This document shows, piece by piece, positions 1 through 20,202 of a stretch of DNA of 64,000 bases. Positions within the stretch are counted from its first letter, which is position 1. Every line of letters begins with the position of its first letter. Source of the DNA: Liquidambar formosana (Eukaryota > Streptophyta > Magnoliopsida > Saxifragales > Altingiaceae); the NCBI GenBank assembly GCA_039720395.1, contig CM077829.1, forward strand, positions 25,753,842 to 25,817,841. Direction: 5' to 3'. Both the position numbers and the translations under genes were made by a program. The notes beneath the pieces were generated by a model. It had not been told where the DNA came from. It saw only the letters and a list, made by a program, of their open reading frames with translations, and made no database searches.

Positions 1-333
1 CATCTGACTATGAGATTAGCTCTACTTTTAATGTTGAAGACCTTGTTGCTTATAAAGATCCCATAACTATACCTGATGAACCTTTTGTTGACCTTCCCCA
101 ACTCCCTATCTACTCATATTGTCCCTGTTTCCCCACCCCTCACTTTTCCACAAGTACAAAAAGATTTTATTAATGCTATTTTGGATGAGCAAATTGTTTC
201 TACTAGGGATGGTGGATTTCAGCGCTTCTTGGTTCGTTGGCGAGGCCGTCCTGAGTCAGATTGCACATGGATCACCCGTGATGATCTCCAGCTGCTCGAT
301 CCAGATTTATGGGAGTACTATCAGAGTCGATAG
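1..333 (+). pseudogene. 3' end of a chromovirus (Ty3/gypsy) polyprotein, frameshifted
   Basis: This is the last part of a chromovirus pol polyprotein, which ends in a chromodomain-like module that helps target integration to heterochromatin. The upstream part reads in frame 3 (STFNVEDLVAYKDP, the usual post-integrase linker). The chromodomain-like end reads in frame 1, with FLVRWRGRPESDCTW then LLDPDLWEYYQSR. The two reading frames overlap near positions 80-130, so a frameshift separates them. The 5' end lies outside the window. The element sits in the intron after CPK3 exon 5, in the opposite orientation. The family assignment is confident; the chromodomain subgroup is not. Confidence 0.75.
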
Positions 334-790
334 GAGCCACACGCGACGGAGTCGCGTTTTCCTCACCCCAGGGAGTTGGTGCGGACACCAGACCTCGACC
401 ACAGATCACACAGGTGTACGAGCGCCGCCGACGCCGCCGGACAGCACACCCGATGACCTTATAGTTGGATACGATGGATTATTAGAGAGCTAGAGGATTT
501 TATTACCTTTTTTAAGACTATTTTAATTTTATTTGGTTTATTAGATTTCCTTTTTGATTATTATGTCTTATTTCCTTAATTAGATGTAATGGAGCCTATT
601 TAAGGTTCCGAATATCAGGGTTTGAGGGGCACTTCATTATTATTAAAAATTGGGACTTACGTTTGGGCTGGTTCTCCAGACAAACCCTAGCTTCTTTGCT
701 TCTTGCTTCTTTTGCTTCTTTGCTACTATTCTTTGTTGCTGGTTCGAATCGTGCTCAGTGATACTGTGAATTGAACCCTTGGTGTGGATG
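334..790 (+). mobile_element. Probable 3' untranslated region and 3' LTR of the chromovirus
   Basis: This stretch follows the chromovirus stop codon. It begins GC-rich (330-480) and then turns AT-rich. A TATA-like CTATTTAAGG near 596 and a pyrimidine-rich tract with repeated CTTCTTTGCTTCTTGC (685-730) look like U3/R/U5 of an LTR. I could not fix the LTR ends because the 5' LTR is outside the window. A possible CA end is near 797. Confidence 0.45.
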
Positions 791-973
791 TCCTACATCA
801 CCTGCTAGGTGGGGTGAGGCAGGCCTTAGCTTGGGGTTTACAGTCCCTGTGTCTAGACAATGTGTGGGGATGCTCACATAGCGCTGCAGGGACACCACCC
901 TCTTCCCTCAACGTTTTTTTTTTTTTTTTTTTTTTTTTTTTGGGACCCAAAAAAAATAAGTATACTACATATA

Positions 974-1778
974 AATCTCAGGGACCAAAATGTCGCGATA
1001 TATCGTCAATATATCACGATATATCGTCATATCGGAGGTAGACAATACAATATTTGGGTGCGATATTGAAGGATTTTGAAAAAAAAACAAAATGTCGAAC
1101 AATATCGTCGAGATATCGCGATATATCAATGATATCTTGATTTCTTTAAATTTCATCAAATTTCTTTGATTTATCGTGGAGATTTTGTGGATATATCGTC
1201 GATATATCGATGATATCGACCTAAGAAGTAGGAACAATATCATTGCTAGAAAGAAGAAGAGAAGAAGAAGAAAGAAGAAGAGAAGAAGAAGTTGCTGGAA
1301 AGGGAGAAGGAAAGAAGAAACTACTGTCGGAGAAGGAGAAGAAGAAAAGAAGAAAAGAAGAAGAAGTTGTTGTCGGAGAAGGAGAAGGAGAAGAAGATGA
1401 AGATGAAAACACTTAAAATACCTTGGAACAAAGTTGTTGCTACCATCGTCGCTGGTGTCGATGCCAACTTGCTGTCGTCTCCGCTAAATCTCCATGGAAG
1501 CTTCATTTAGCTTCTGTGTTGACTGTTGAGCCTTTTGCCTCTTCCCATTTGTCCAGCCTCACGTGACACTTTATAAACAGCTTTTAAAAGAATAAATACA
1601 AGTTTTCTTTCTTTTTATTTTATTTTATTTTATTAAAGGTCCACTTTTTACAATACTACCCTTTTAACCATCAAAATCATTTGACCATTTCTTCCTTGTT
1701 TTGACCATCTTTTTGAAGCAAGTACTCTTATTTAACTTTAAAAATGAGATGATGCTACTTTTGCCTTCCACAATTTGA

Positions 1779-1819
<41 letters not shown>

Positions 1820-2226
1820 TAGATATGTGAATATAAATATATAATGAAATTTTCGGTCATATGCTTATGCTATTCTAAGTTTGGTTTCACACTATCACAT
1901 GCACTCACTAGTGTATGAAAGAATGCAGGCTGCCTCTCTTCTTTTCAACAATAATTTTATTTTCTCAGTGCAATACACTTTATATACCCTACACAACACA
2001 TATTTATATTATGCATATTTAAATTACAATATTTTTATGCTAGATTGTGCATTAGAGTCCAAATCATTGTTTTCCAGAGTTTCAATAAAAATATCAGTGT
2101 TTAACTCATAATATCCATCATATCTTTAAAACGATATCGATATTGTCGATATATCCAACAATATATCCGATATATCCAAATTTTTGGACCCTCGATATAT
2201 CTATCGATATCGATATTAAAGTCCCT
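974..2226. mobile_element. Non-autonomous TIR DNA transposon rich in CGATATATCG
   Basis: The two ends form inverted repeats. The left end reads AGGGACCAAAATGTCG from 980, and the reverse complement of the right end reads AGGGACTTTAATATCG ending at 2226. Both ends carry clustered CGATATATCG/GATATCGATATC motifs (990-1220 and 2130-2215). The flanks share the 9-mer CTACATATA (965-973 and 2225-2233), a candidate target-site duplication, although its overlap with the terminal repeat makes its exact length uncertain. There is no transposase ORF. The interior holds a GAA-rich tract (1250-1400) and an (AT)n tract near 1783. Superfamily is uncertain, with hAT- or Mutator-type possible. Confidence 0.6.
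1248..1402 (+). repeat. (GAA/GAAGGA)n purine tract
   Basis: This is a degenerate AAG-repeat tract within the CGATATATCG element. Its open frames in both directions encode only Lys/Arg/Glu or Ser/Phe runs and are repeat artefacts. Confidence 0.85.
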
Positions 2227-2595
2227 ACATATACTACAGACTAAGATTTGTATCAAGTTGTCATCAAATAACGAACTTAATTGTCAACAATTTATATTAT
2301 AAAATAGATTAAACATTCGTGTCGCTGTCAAAGTATCTAAAATTTTAATCTGACTGGCTTCCATTCTTTGGGGCCATACTTCATTTACCTAGATGGCCCA
2401 AATGTTGGCAGGTGTAGACTTAAGGTTAATTGATCACTATCAAAAAGACTAGTTGATCATGACTAAGGCAACAAGAGGATGATGAGCTTGGAGCCATCAT
2501 AATACTCTCTGCATGTTTGTCAGAAAGAGGCAAATATTTAGAACTACCAGACAGCTCAATGGAACAAAAAAATATAAAAACACTAGAGACAATAC

Positions 2596-12150
<9,555 letters not shown>

Positions 12151-12362
12151 TCGGGCGGTGAGAGTGTGTCTGATGGTGGGGGTGGAGACTGTAGAGTGGA
12201 GAATGGAGATATGTGCGGGGGTCTTGTCTGAGGAGGAGTTGGGTGACCGAAAACGGACTTGTGAGGGTGATGTGTACCGTGTAATCCGTGTAATACGTGT
12301 AGACCCTAGCCGTTTAGTAGTCAATTGTAGGATTTACGTTTCACAAAGTTCTAAATAATTAA
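12151..12362 (-). promoter_or_regulatory. CPK3 5' leader and proximal promoter
   Basis: This is the GC-rich upstream sequence of CPK3. It ends at an AT-rich TATA-like block (TTTTATTTATTTTA on the minus strand, about 12360-12380). The transcription start was not determined. The frame upstream of MGNC stays open for 58 codons with an alternative ATG at 12324, which I regard as leader. Confidence 0.45.
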
Positions 12363-12408
12363 AATAAAATAAATAAAATTAGGTACATAGAATACATGAA
12401 GATCACGT

Positions 12409-12420
12409 AAGCACGTGCTT
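12409..12420. promoter_or_regulatory. G-box-like palindrome AAGCACGTGCTT
   Basis: A perfect 12-bp palindrome with a CACGTG core lies about 260 bp upstream of the CPK3 ATG. A second ACGT-core palindrome, AACACGTGTT, lies at 12600-12609. CACGTG elements bind bZIP/bHLH factors, including those of ABA signalling. The role here is inferred only. Confidence 0.4.
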
Positions 12421-13617
12421 ATGTAATTTATATTAATACCTGTATTGAAGGTATCTCGCCTATTCAATCACCAATGGGGTGTGATGGTTCATTCTTTACA
12501 ATGAACCATCAGTATCTTGTACATTAGTGAGTTACGGAGTATATTAGATTAATATAAATGATACAACATCCAATACATGGTGTTGATATAATTTATATCA
12601 ACACGTGTTAACCTGATAGAATTGTAACATAAAACCTCTTCAATGTTTGTCTTTTTCACGTTATTTATTTAAAGGAAAAATCATTATAATGTTCCTCACA
12701 AATTATATTGGTCCATCAATAGAATAACTAAAATCTACATAATTAATATAAACCATCCAATAATATGAGATTTAGTTTTTCAACTTTTATATAAGTAAGA
12801 AATCCCAACATTTATAGAAATAACATTATTCAAATCATTCAAAAATATGAGAATTAACATTTCCAATTTCCATGACATAATAAGAAATGTTAACATTTAC
12901 ATAAATAACATTATTAATCCAAAAGATCGATGTGATTCAGGGAACATTGCGATGATTTTTTTCTTTAGTGAGTTATGTGAAAAATGGTTTACTTTAGAAA
13001 GATTTTTAATAAGTAACCAAAATTTTATATATAAATTTTCAAAACCTTTCAAAGTCAGTTATTAATTGAAGTTATTGTAGTGATCTTTTTAAAGAAAAAT
13101 TATTAGGGATATCTCAAGTCTTACTCTCAACACAAGCAATGATCTCTGCAAGGAGTTCTCTAGGAGCACACACAGAGCCTGGCCACTTAACTAACCACGC
13201 AAGAGTTGTAGTGATCTTAATAGATGCAAAATGTATGTGTTCGCATTAAAAATGTGTTTTTTTTTCCACACAATTTGTGGTTTTGCATGGGTGTGCCAGG
13301 GCCTAGTTCAAGCCGAAGTCGTACGCACACAACTCCCAACACCTTCCAAGTTAAGAGATTATAGTTGTAAACTATAACCACCTAGTCGGTCACTTTTCTT
13401 CATATTAAGTGATTGGTTAAGGAATAAGGGTTACTCCTTTAAGGTTCTAATACGAATGTCTAGAGAGAAATAAACTTGAAGAACTTGTTAGAACAAGAAT
13501 AAGTTAGAATCAAAAGATTTCCTCCTAAAAATTTCCATCTCCAAAAAGTAGAACCCTAGGCACACCCATGAAAATGAGTTTTTCGTTGCCCCATCGCTGG
13601 CAAATCGGTGTTCTAAT
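12420..13617. other. Intergenic AT-rich region upstream of CPK3
   Basis: No gene was found. It contains a near-perfect hairpin at 12580-12604, GTGTTGATATAA and TTATATCAACAC around a single T. From about 13080 on there are fragments that look like old repeats, but I could not classify them. Confidence 0.5.
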
Positions 13618-15310
13618 TGTTGGGAATCGAATTAGAGAGGAAAACTACAAAGGCGGAATTAAAATTTTCCTGCGATTCCTAAACCCATGAATCCGATTAT
13701 GCATAATACAAAAAACAATAACCTAACTACCAAGAGAGTTAGGGTTACTTACAGTTGATGAATGTCTTTTCCTTTATGTTCCAAGCTTTGTCTCTCCTTT
13801 TTGCTCCAAGCATTGTCTCCGGGCAGCAATGAATGAGCAGTCTAAGTGTACTGCCTCCAACAGTATCCACAACTAGCTTGAACTTGAAGTCCTTTCCTTC
13901 TTCTTCCTTATGGTTGCTAGAGGTGGAGAAGAGAGAGAGAGAGAGAGAGAGAGCCTTGTGAAATTTTCGGCCAGCCCCTTGGGGATCCAATTGTGATGAT
14001 GTCATCACATCATAATGTGGCTTATATAGCCACACAATAGGGCCGGCTAAGGGGGAACTTAAAACCCTAGTGGGTTTTGTGTAATTACTCTTAATTACAC
14101 AATTAGCCCACTAGTTTTCATCAAATACAAATTAGCCCCTTAAAGAACTTTTCTTTAATCACTTATACCCTTTCTCTTATAGACAATCAAGCTCTTTTAG
14201 CATGATCAGTGTGTGACCCATTGGGTTCACATCATCAAGTAGTAGGAACAGCACAAGTTGTGCACAATGAAACACTTTCCATTAAGGGTCTAATTGAAAC
14301 TCCTTTCAATTCCCTAATTGATTATAACTCATTTATATCAATTAGGGCTTCTACTAACCATGAGTAACACCTAGCATATGGCTCATGGTGTGGTCCTTAA
14401 TGAGGTGAATAGTCATTTACAAAGAACCCTTCTGTCATAGTCTATAGGTTACAATTACATCCTTCCATCAACACAATGTCTCCAATTGAACTAATAGGAC
14501 ATGGAAGTCTGTCAAGTCCCTAGTTCAATTACTTTATACTCGTTCATTAATATCAACTCAATGATGAACTTATGGAAACTCCTTTCCATATTCATTCTAC
14601 CATGGGCCCATGAATTTAATGAGTTATATTCAATGAATGCTATATGAGACATTCACTCTCTTTTTCCTGAGAGTGATGGATTTCTTGTTGATCACTCACA
14701 TGCCTTCACACACATAGTAGTAGGGCCAATGAACACCCTTACAGACCCCTGAATAGGATCTGCACTTAGTGTTATCAAACTTCTAAAGCTACATGTATAA
14801 GACAACTATGGTGTCTCAGGTCTAAGGATTACTTGTACCACTATAACAATGAGAAACTGATTGACAGGCAGGTTAAAACTCCATTCAGTTTATCTCATAT
14901 CTTTGGTCACATTCAGTGTATCTATTCTTATAATAAGTACCCACTTGTTGGTTGTAGTGTCTCCACACAAATAGCTTGAGACTAGCTATCTTCCTATAGA
15001 GTCAACGTAACAAGTGCTAGTCCTATGGTTCATTATTGTCCATCATAGTGAACCTTCAACTAGGAATGTTTTAGGAGTTTAGTACAGAGATATATCTACA
15101 GTCTCAAAATTACAACTCTTTGTAATTTCATATTCTCAACTCTAACTCCATGGACATATTATGTAAATATAAATGATGCATATGAACATAATAGAATAAA
15201 CCCTTTTATTAAATCAATAATAAATGTGACATGCATAAATGAAATCAATTGATTGTTCTTAATCCCTAAACAATCATCTCTATGATTGGCTCTAGGGCAT
15301 AATCCTAACA
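13618..15310 (-). mobile_element. Ty1/copia LTR, antisense (1.7 kb)
   Basis: On the minus strand this LTR runs TGTTAGGATTATGCCC (15310) to CGATTCCCAACA (13618). It is colinear with the solo LTR at 60858-62567. A TATA box (minus-strand TATATAAG, 14022-14029) and an AG-rich tract (13930-13953) mark the U3/R region. The minus-strand sequence next to it at 15311-15325 (GTGCAAATGGGAGAT) is a polypurine tract, so this is the 3' LTR of the antisense element. Confidence 0.85.
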
Positions 15311-15325
15311 ATCTCCCATTTGCAC

Positions 15326-16904
15326 TATAGCCAATCCACCATGTATCTCATACCCATATCCTGTCGGTGGTGATCCAACACACTTGGGTCATAGCTTTAG
15401 TAAAGGGGTCTTCTTTATTCTCTGTTGTATTAAACTTCTATATGTATATATGTCATCTCTTCCAATGATCTCTCTAATCACTTGGAATCGCCGCTTAAAG
15501 TTTGGACTTTTGATGAGACCGTGGATCCTTGTCTTGAGCAATAGCCTTATTGTTGTCACAAAAACAATAGTAAAGGCTTCTCAATGTCAGGAACCACTCC
15601 TAGTTCTGCAATGAACTTACTCATCCAAACATGCAGCAATTCGCTCAACCTCTGTAATGGAGTCTGCTGCAGTACCCCACTTGTAGCTTCTCCATTTGAC
15701 GTTTCCACTTTTTAAAGTGAAAACATTGTCCGTATTACCAACCATTTTCAAGTTTCTTTCTCCATAGACAAGTTATAGGTTCTTTAGTTCTTCTTAAGTA
15801 CTTAAGGATAGCCTTGACTGCTTCCCAAGGTTTCTTGCCTGGGTTTGCCTGATTTCTGCTTGTAATGTTTACAGCATTACTGATATCTGGTCATGTACTT
15901 AGCATAGCATATGCTTTTAGACAATTTGATTTCATGTCTGACAGGAATTAGACTTCTCTTGAAATCATGTATTTTGAACCCATTCAAAATCTTGTCTATG
16001 TACATCGATTGGGAAAGACTTAGCATCCTTTAAGATCTATCTCTATAGACCTCTATTCCCAGAATATAGGATGCTTCTTCCAAATCTTTTATGGAGAAAC
16101 TCTGTGAAAAACCAATTTTTCACTTTTGACAACGTCTCTACATTATTCCCTAATAAGGAGAATGCCATTCACTTATAGGACCATAAATGTGATTGCACTC
16201 TCACTAACCCTTTGTACAATCATGGTATAATAATGGGTTCTGTCTCAACAGGGACAGGGGTTGCATCAATATTGGTTTGTGTCTCATTAGACAACTCTTT
16301 GTGTTCTATTTTCCTGTTATTGCCTCCTTCTTGAATAAACTCTTTTTCAAGAAAGATTGCAAACTTACTAACAAACACTTTTGTTCATCAGGATGATAGA
16401 TATGATATCCTAAACTCCTTTTAAGATAAACCACAAACCTATATTTAAGTTATCTTGATTTCCAATTTGGTTACATCATGTGTCTCTACATATGCAGTGC
16501 AACCCCATACCTTAACATGCTTAAGGTTTGGTGCTTCCCTTTCCATATCTCATATAGGTCTTAAGGGATAGCCTTGGTTTGAATTCTGTTTCACAGGTAC
16601 GTGGCAATTTCTAGGGCATATCCTAACAAGGATAATATTAGGTCGTTATAACTTATCATGGATCGGACCATATCCAATAAGGTCCTCTTCCTCCTTTCTG
16701 ACACACCATTTAGTTATGGTGTTCTAAGAGGTGTCCATTAGAATAGAATGCCTGTTTGAACAAGTTGATCTGAAAGATCACCAGTTAAATATTCGCCTCC
16801 TCGATCCAATCGAAGAGCTTGATACTTTTACTAGTTTGTTTCTCTACTTCATATCTGAATTCTTTGGGAAGATTAAAGTACCAAACATTTGCACAAAGCC
16901 CTCT
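15326..16904 (-). pseudogene. Antisense Ty1/copia pol remnant
   Basis: On the minus strand integrase pieces come first: RYEVEKQTSKSIKLFDW near 16830, LDRGGEYLTGDLSDQLVQ near 16790 and TLLDMVRSMISYNDL near 16680. Reverse-transcriptase/RNase H pieces follow (YIDKILNGFKIHDFKRSL near 15980). Stop codons and frameshifts are frequent, and the middle of the reverse transcriptase is largely deleted. The element stops abruptly at about 16905, where sequence of a different plus-strand element begins, so its 5' half and 5' LTR are gone. Confidence 0.75.
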
Positions 16905-17081
16905 TCGGGAGCTGAACATCGTTAAAATTGTTTCGCATTCTCTCCCTCTATTTCTCCTCATTATTGCATACTTGTGATATTTATTAATTCTTACAATAAT
17001 CTGATTTTAATTGTGTAATTAATTTTAATTTGACCATAAACCCTATTCACCGCCTTCTAGGGTTGTATACTTGGGATAACA
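16905..17081 (+). mobile_element. Truncated 5' LTR of the SIRE-like copia element
   Basis: The last ~177 bp of an LTR are colinear with 25625-25802 (shared ATTGCATACTTGTGATATTT and CATAAACCCTATTCACC). It ends GGGATAACA. The rest of the LTR was replaced at the junction with the antisense copia remnant. Confidence 0.8.
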
Positions 17082-17083
17082 AT

Positions 17084-17095
17084 TGGTATTAGAGC
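17084..17095 (+). other. Primer binding site, initiator tRNA-Met
   Basis: TGGTATTAGAGC lies just downstream of the 5' LTR end. It is one base from the TGGTATCAGAGC complementary to plant initiator tRNA-Met. Confidence 0.8.
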
Positions 17096-17137
17096 CTAAC
17101 CTCTTGTATTTGACATATTTGTCTAGTGAGGAACAAT

Positions 17138-18101
17138 ATGGCCAACTATAGTGGTAACGGATTCACCGAAGGATAATCGTCCAATAAACCACCTTTTTTT
17201 TAGTGGAGATGCCTCTCTATATAATTTCTAGAAAATTAGAATGCAAATCTTTATTCAATCCACTAGTTATGAGTTGTGGAATATAAGTTCTAAGGGTCCT
17301 TTGGTCCCTACTAAAGTGGTAGATGGTGTTTCACTTCCTAAAGTTCCATAAGAATACACTAGTGCTAATCATGAGTCACTTGAACTAAATTCTAAAGCCA
17401 TTGGCTTATTATATTGTGCTTTAACTAATGATGAATTTAGCAAAATCTCTAGGTATACTAGCGCCAAAGAGATATGGAATACTTTAGAGGTCGCCTATAA
17501 AGGAACCTCTCAAGTAAAAGAAGCAAAGATTAATATGCTTGTTTGTGAATATGAATTGTTTGAAATGAAAAAGTATGAGTATATTAGAGATATGTTTGCT
17601 CGTTTTAATGCTATTATAAATTCTTTGAATTCTCTTGGCAAAATTTGTACTAACTTCAAATTACTGAGAAAAATTTTTAGGAGCTTGCCTAAGGAATGAG
17701 ATATATTCACAACGACCGTACTTCAATAAAAAGAACTTAGCTCAGTGACTCTAAGTGACCTTGGTGGAAATCTAGTCACTCAAGAGTTTGTGTTCAAAGC
17801 ACGTGAAGTAAGTGAAAGCAAACCATCAAAGAGCTTGGCCCTCAAAGCCTCACATAATAAAGAAGAACCATCGAATGAAGAAGATGAAGATATAGCTTTC
17901 ATATCTCAAAAGCTCAAGAAGTTCTTTACTAGAAGAAATCAAGGAAGGAGATTCAACAAGAGTGACTCCCCCAAAAGAATTCCAAATAAAGGAGAGAACC
18001 TTAATAGAGAACCTCAAGTGTGCTTTGAATGCAAGAAGCCCGGGTACATCGAAATGAATTATCCTCAACTCAACAACAACCACAACAAGACAAATCACTA
18101 A
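17138..18101 (+). pseudogene. gag of SIRE-like Ty1/copia element
   Basis: The frame starts ATGGCCAACTATAGTGG, then gives SAKEIWNTLEVAYKGTSQVK, LFEMKKYEYIRDMFARF and VTLSDLGGNLVTQEFVFKA, as in Ty1/copia gag (UBN2-type). At least five in-frame stop codons are present. The zinc knuckle near 18017 reads CFECKKPGYIEMNYP, so both the His and the last Cys of CX2CX4HX4C have become Tyr. Confidence 0.8.
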
Positions 18102-18303
18102 CAACAACTTCAAAGACAATAGGAAGTTCAAGAAGAAAGCTTTCACCGTCACTTGGGATGATGAATCAAATAGTAGCGAAAAAGATGAGGAGATTTCTTG
18201 TGATCAAGAGGTTGCAAATTTTTGTCTCATTGCAAAGGAAGATGAGGTAATCGAATCTAACTCAATTGATTATCCTATAGAAGAACCTCCTACTTATGAA
18301 GAA

Positions 18304-18855
18304 TTGCAAGATGTACTTGAAGACACCTTTCTTGAATTAAAAAGATTTTCTCACAAAAACAATGATTTGAAAAAGAATATCACATCTCTCCATGAAGAAT
18401 TAGAAGCCTTGAAAAATGAAAATTTAGAATTAAAAAGTAAGATAGACTCACCCCTTACCATCTTTCAATCTAGTCTTGAAAATGAAAATACTTTATTGAA
18501 AGAAAAGATTGAAGACTTGACTAATACCTTGGCTAAGTTTACCAATGGAAGGGGTAACTTGGATAAGATATTAACTAGTCAAAGATAGTGCTTTGACAAG
18601 GCTGGAATTGGTTATCAAGAACATGTTAAACAAAAGTCCTACATAAATTTCTTTCCTAAGCCTAATGTCTCTAGGACACCTAAAGTCTCATGTACCTATT
18701 ACAATAAGGGTGGATATAATTTCTACATTTGTTACATGAAAAGGAAACTTAAGGGTTACCCTAAGAAGGTGTGGCTAGTCAAGGGAACTTCATTACCTAT
18801 AACTAACACATATGGATCCAAAAAAGCATGGGTACTAAAGAAAGTTACTTGAGGT
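18304..18855 (+). pseudogene. Coiled-coil linker and second zinc knuckle of the SIRE-like element
   Basis: A heptad-like Leu/Glu/Lys region (NNDLKKNITSLHEELEALKN, then LENENTLLKEKIEDLTNTL) ends at a stop codon at 18588. Frame-matched sequence continues to a decayed knuckle (CTYYNKGGY), expected at this position in SIRE-type elements. Confidence 0.65.
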
Positions 18856-18871
18856 TGTTGTGTAGGTATGC

Positions 18872-20110
18872 TTGAAGTCTTTAAACAATGAGAAATGGTT
18901 TCTTGATAGCGAATGCTTAAGGCACATAACGGGTGATAGATCAAAGTTTATTTCCTTAAAGCCCAAGAACGGCGGTTTCATGACATTTGGAGATAATGCC
19001 AAGGGTAAGATAATTGGCATTGGCAAGGTTGGTAAGAATTCCTCTCTTCGTATTGAAAATGTTTTATTAGTTGATGGTTTAAATCATAATCTCCTTAGCA
19101 TTAGTCAATTGTGTGATAAAAGTTATAAGGTTACTTTTAAATCTAATAAGTACATAATTGAGGATGATAATAAGACCTTATTTGTTGCATATAGGATTGG
19201 TAACATCTATGCTATAGAGTTTGAAGAAATCACATTACAAAATATACATTGCTTCTCCGCTTTAAATGAAAATCATTGGTTATGGCATAGAAGACTTGGA
19301 TATGCAAGTATGGATTTGATTTCAAACCTTTCAAGGTATGAACTTGTAAGAGGTTTACTAAAAGCAAAAGTTACAAAAGATAGAGTTTGTAGTGCATGCC
19401 AATTTGGAAAACAAACCAAGTCTTCCTTCAAAACAAAACTTTATATTTCAACTACAAGACCTTTGCAACTTATACATATAGACTTATTTGGACCTATTGC
19501 TATTGCAAGCCTTGGAGGAAAAGCACTACGCATTTATAATTGTTGATGACTACTCTAGATATACATGGGTATTCTTCTTTGCACATAAAGATGAGACTCA
19601 TGCTACATTTGTAACATATTGTATAAGGGTCCAAAATGAGAAAGGTTATACCATAATATATGTTAGAAGTGATAGGGGGAGTGAATTTGTCAATAAGGAT
19701 ATTGAGCAATATTACAATGAGAATGGCTTTGGACTACAATTTCTTCGCTCCTAGAACTCTTCAACAAAATGGTGTGGTTGAAAGAAAGAATAGAACTCTT
19801 GAAGAAATATCTAGAATCATGCTTAATGAATACTCTTTACCTCAATAGTTTTGGATCGAAGCCGTTAATACTTCATGCTATGTAATGAATAGAGTGCTAT
19901 TAAGATCCAAAATTGGTAAGACTCCTTATGAATTGTAGAATGATAAGAAACCTAACATAGGTTACTTTAAAGTCTTTGGTTGTAAATGCTTTATATTGAA
20001 TGATATGGATAAACTTTCCAAATTTGATTCTAAATCCGATGAAAGAGTATTTCTTGGTTATTCTATGAAGAGTAAAGCATATAGAGTCTTTAACAAGAGA
20101 ACTTTAACCG
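18872..20110 (+). pseudogene. Protease and integrase of the SIRE-like element
   Basis: The protease site reads WFLDSECLRHITGD, with the catalytic DSG changed to DSE. The GAG-pre-integrase zinc-binding part follows (HWLWHRRLGYASMDLI, then VCSACQFGKQTKSSF), then the integrase core (VDDYSRYTWVFFFAHKDE, YVRSDRGSEFVN and QQNGVVERKNRTL), which keeps the D,D,E positions. Frame changes occur near 19535 and 19745, with stop codons at 19846 and later. Confidence 0.82.
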
Positions 20111-20202
20111 TTTAAGAATCAATGCATGTGGTATTTGATGAAACTAACCTTCTTGCCACATAGAGATATGTAGATGATGATAATAATGATGTAGGTACAA
20201 GC

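Noticed and set aside
1176..1400. Lys/Arg-rich open frame
   Set aside because: It is produced by the GAA repeat and has no coding features.
13745..14035. 96-codon minus-strand frame
   Set aside because: It lies wholly in the leader part of the copia LTR. The corresponding frame in the other LTR copy (62142-62432) runs on the antisense strand of that LTR with a different sequence, so there is no shared protein.
16731..16925. Plus-strand frame
   Set aside because: It overlaps antisense copia integrase motifs readable on the minus strand.
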